Shown here: piece after piece, positions 32,112 through 32,215 of the stretch
Position numbering within the stretch: the stretch's first letter is position 1
How the letters are laid out: each line of letters starts with the position of its first letter
Origin: Planktomarina sp.
GTDB lineage: Bacteria > Pseudomonadota > Alphaproteobacteria > Rhodobacterales > Rhodobacteraceae
Length of the DNA stretch: 32,215 bases
NCBI GenBank assembly: GCA_020630015.1
Contig: JAHDCF010000037.1
Location: 1-32,215, forward strand
Direction of reading: 5' to 3'
The notes under the pieces: model-generated
The model's input: the letters and a program-made list of their open reading frames with translations, nothing else
Databases searched by the model: none
What the model was told of the DNA's origin: nothing
Position numbers and translations under genes: made by a program

Positions 32112-32215
32112 ATGAACGCCAAAGCCACCACCAGCTTTTTCAACAAAAGCCTTTCTGAAACCGATCCCGACCTTTTTGGCGCCATCGAAAACGAACTTGG
32201 CCGCCAACGCGACGA
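32112..32215 (+). CDS. glyA: Serine hydroxymethyltransferase, N-terminal part (runs off the window)
   Basis: Only the first 34 residues are present: [22 protein letters not shown], then [12 protein letters not shown]. The [27 protein letters not shown] pattern is the usual N terminus of alphaproteobacterial GlyA, which makes glycine and methylene-tetrahydrofolate from serine. GGGGAG precedes the ATG by 7 bases. The PLP lysine and most of the protein lie beyond the right edge, so the call rests on the N terminus alone. Confidence 0.85.
   Translation, partial: [34 protein letters not shown]

Noticed and set aside
1-32215. CRISPR arrays, tRNA/rRNA genes, insertion sequences, integrases, phage genes
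   Set aside because: I saw no spaced direct repeats, no tRNA-like cloverleaf, no transposase or integrase motifs and no terminal inverted repeats.

Overview
The window looks like chromosomal DNA of a marine alphaproteobacterium, most likely a Rhodobacterales (Roseobacter-group) member. This rests on recognised protein families and gene order: MerR regulator-acyl-CoA dehydrogenase-GST-thiolase-FadB, class 2 PyrD, PrpE, a GSCFA/SGNH pair, and an RTX protein. It also rests on a CTCCGGCGGGAG intergenic hairpin that I associate with this group from memory. GC is moderate, roughly low 50s percent by eye. I see no rRNA, tRNA, CRISPR array, transposase, integrase or phage gene. Most of the window reads as ordinary, densely packed core genome with a few accessory patches.

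Left part (1-7039). The 3' end of a flavin amine oxidase carries an in-frame TAA 46 codons before its natural stop, so it is a probable pseudogene. It is followed by a secreted 5'-nucleotidase (minus), a DUF952 protein coupled to dihydroorotate dehydrogenase pyrD (plus), and a minus-strand run of two PaaI-type thioesterases and a MATE exporter. A 10-TM putative manganese/heavy-metal transporter follows, with a 23-bp Fur-like palindrome in front of its start.

Middle (7094-19017). A fatty-acid beta-oxidation operon is headed by its own MerR-family regulator, whose promoter carries a near-perfect palindrome between -35 and -10. The order is merR, acyl-CoA dehydrogenase, GST-like protein, thiolase, FadB-type bifunctional enzyme. 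An AT-richer secreted orphan, a double-SnoaL protein and a divergent HxlR regulator form a small accessory patch. Then come an EamA transporter (minus), a medium-chain acyl-CoA synthetase, and a membrane protein that resembles an M48 peptidase without its zinc motif.

Right part (19027-32215). A SPOR-domain envelope protein is followed, in coordinate order, by a tightly overlapped minus-strand salvage operon transcribed as VOC-cupin fusion, 21-codon small ORF, cdd, deoA, deoB, add, upp. The whole chain is translationally overlapped. It converts pyrimidine and purine (deoxy)nucleosides to bases, UMP and pentose phosphates. PrpE is divergent from it. Next are three consecutive minus-strand proteins with SGNH-hydrolase-like signatures: a SASA-type esterase with RTX repeats, a small SGNH protein, and a GSCFA protein. 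NAD kinase and the start of glyA (divergent) end the window.

The most interesting points are the interrupted amine oxidase, the small ORF wedged by stop/start overlaps between the cupin gene and cdd, the RTX-linked esterase in a three-gene SGNH cluster, the metal-transporter palindrome, and the M48-like protein lacking HExxH. I did not find a clearly new multi-gene system. The SGNH cluster and the small ORF are the closest candidates.
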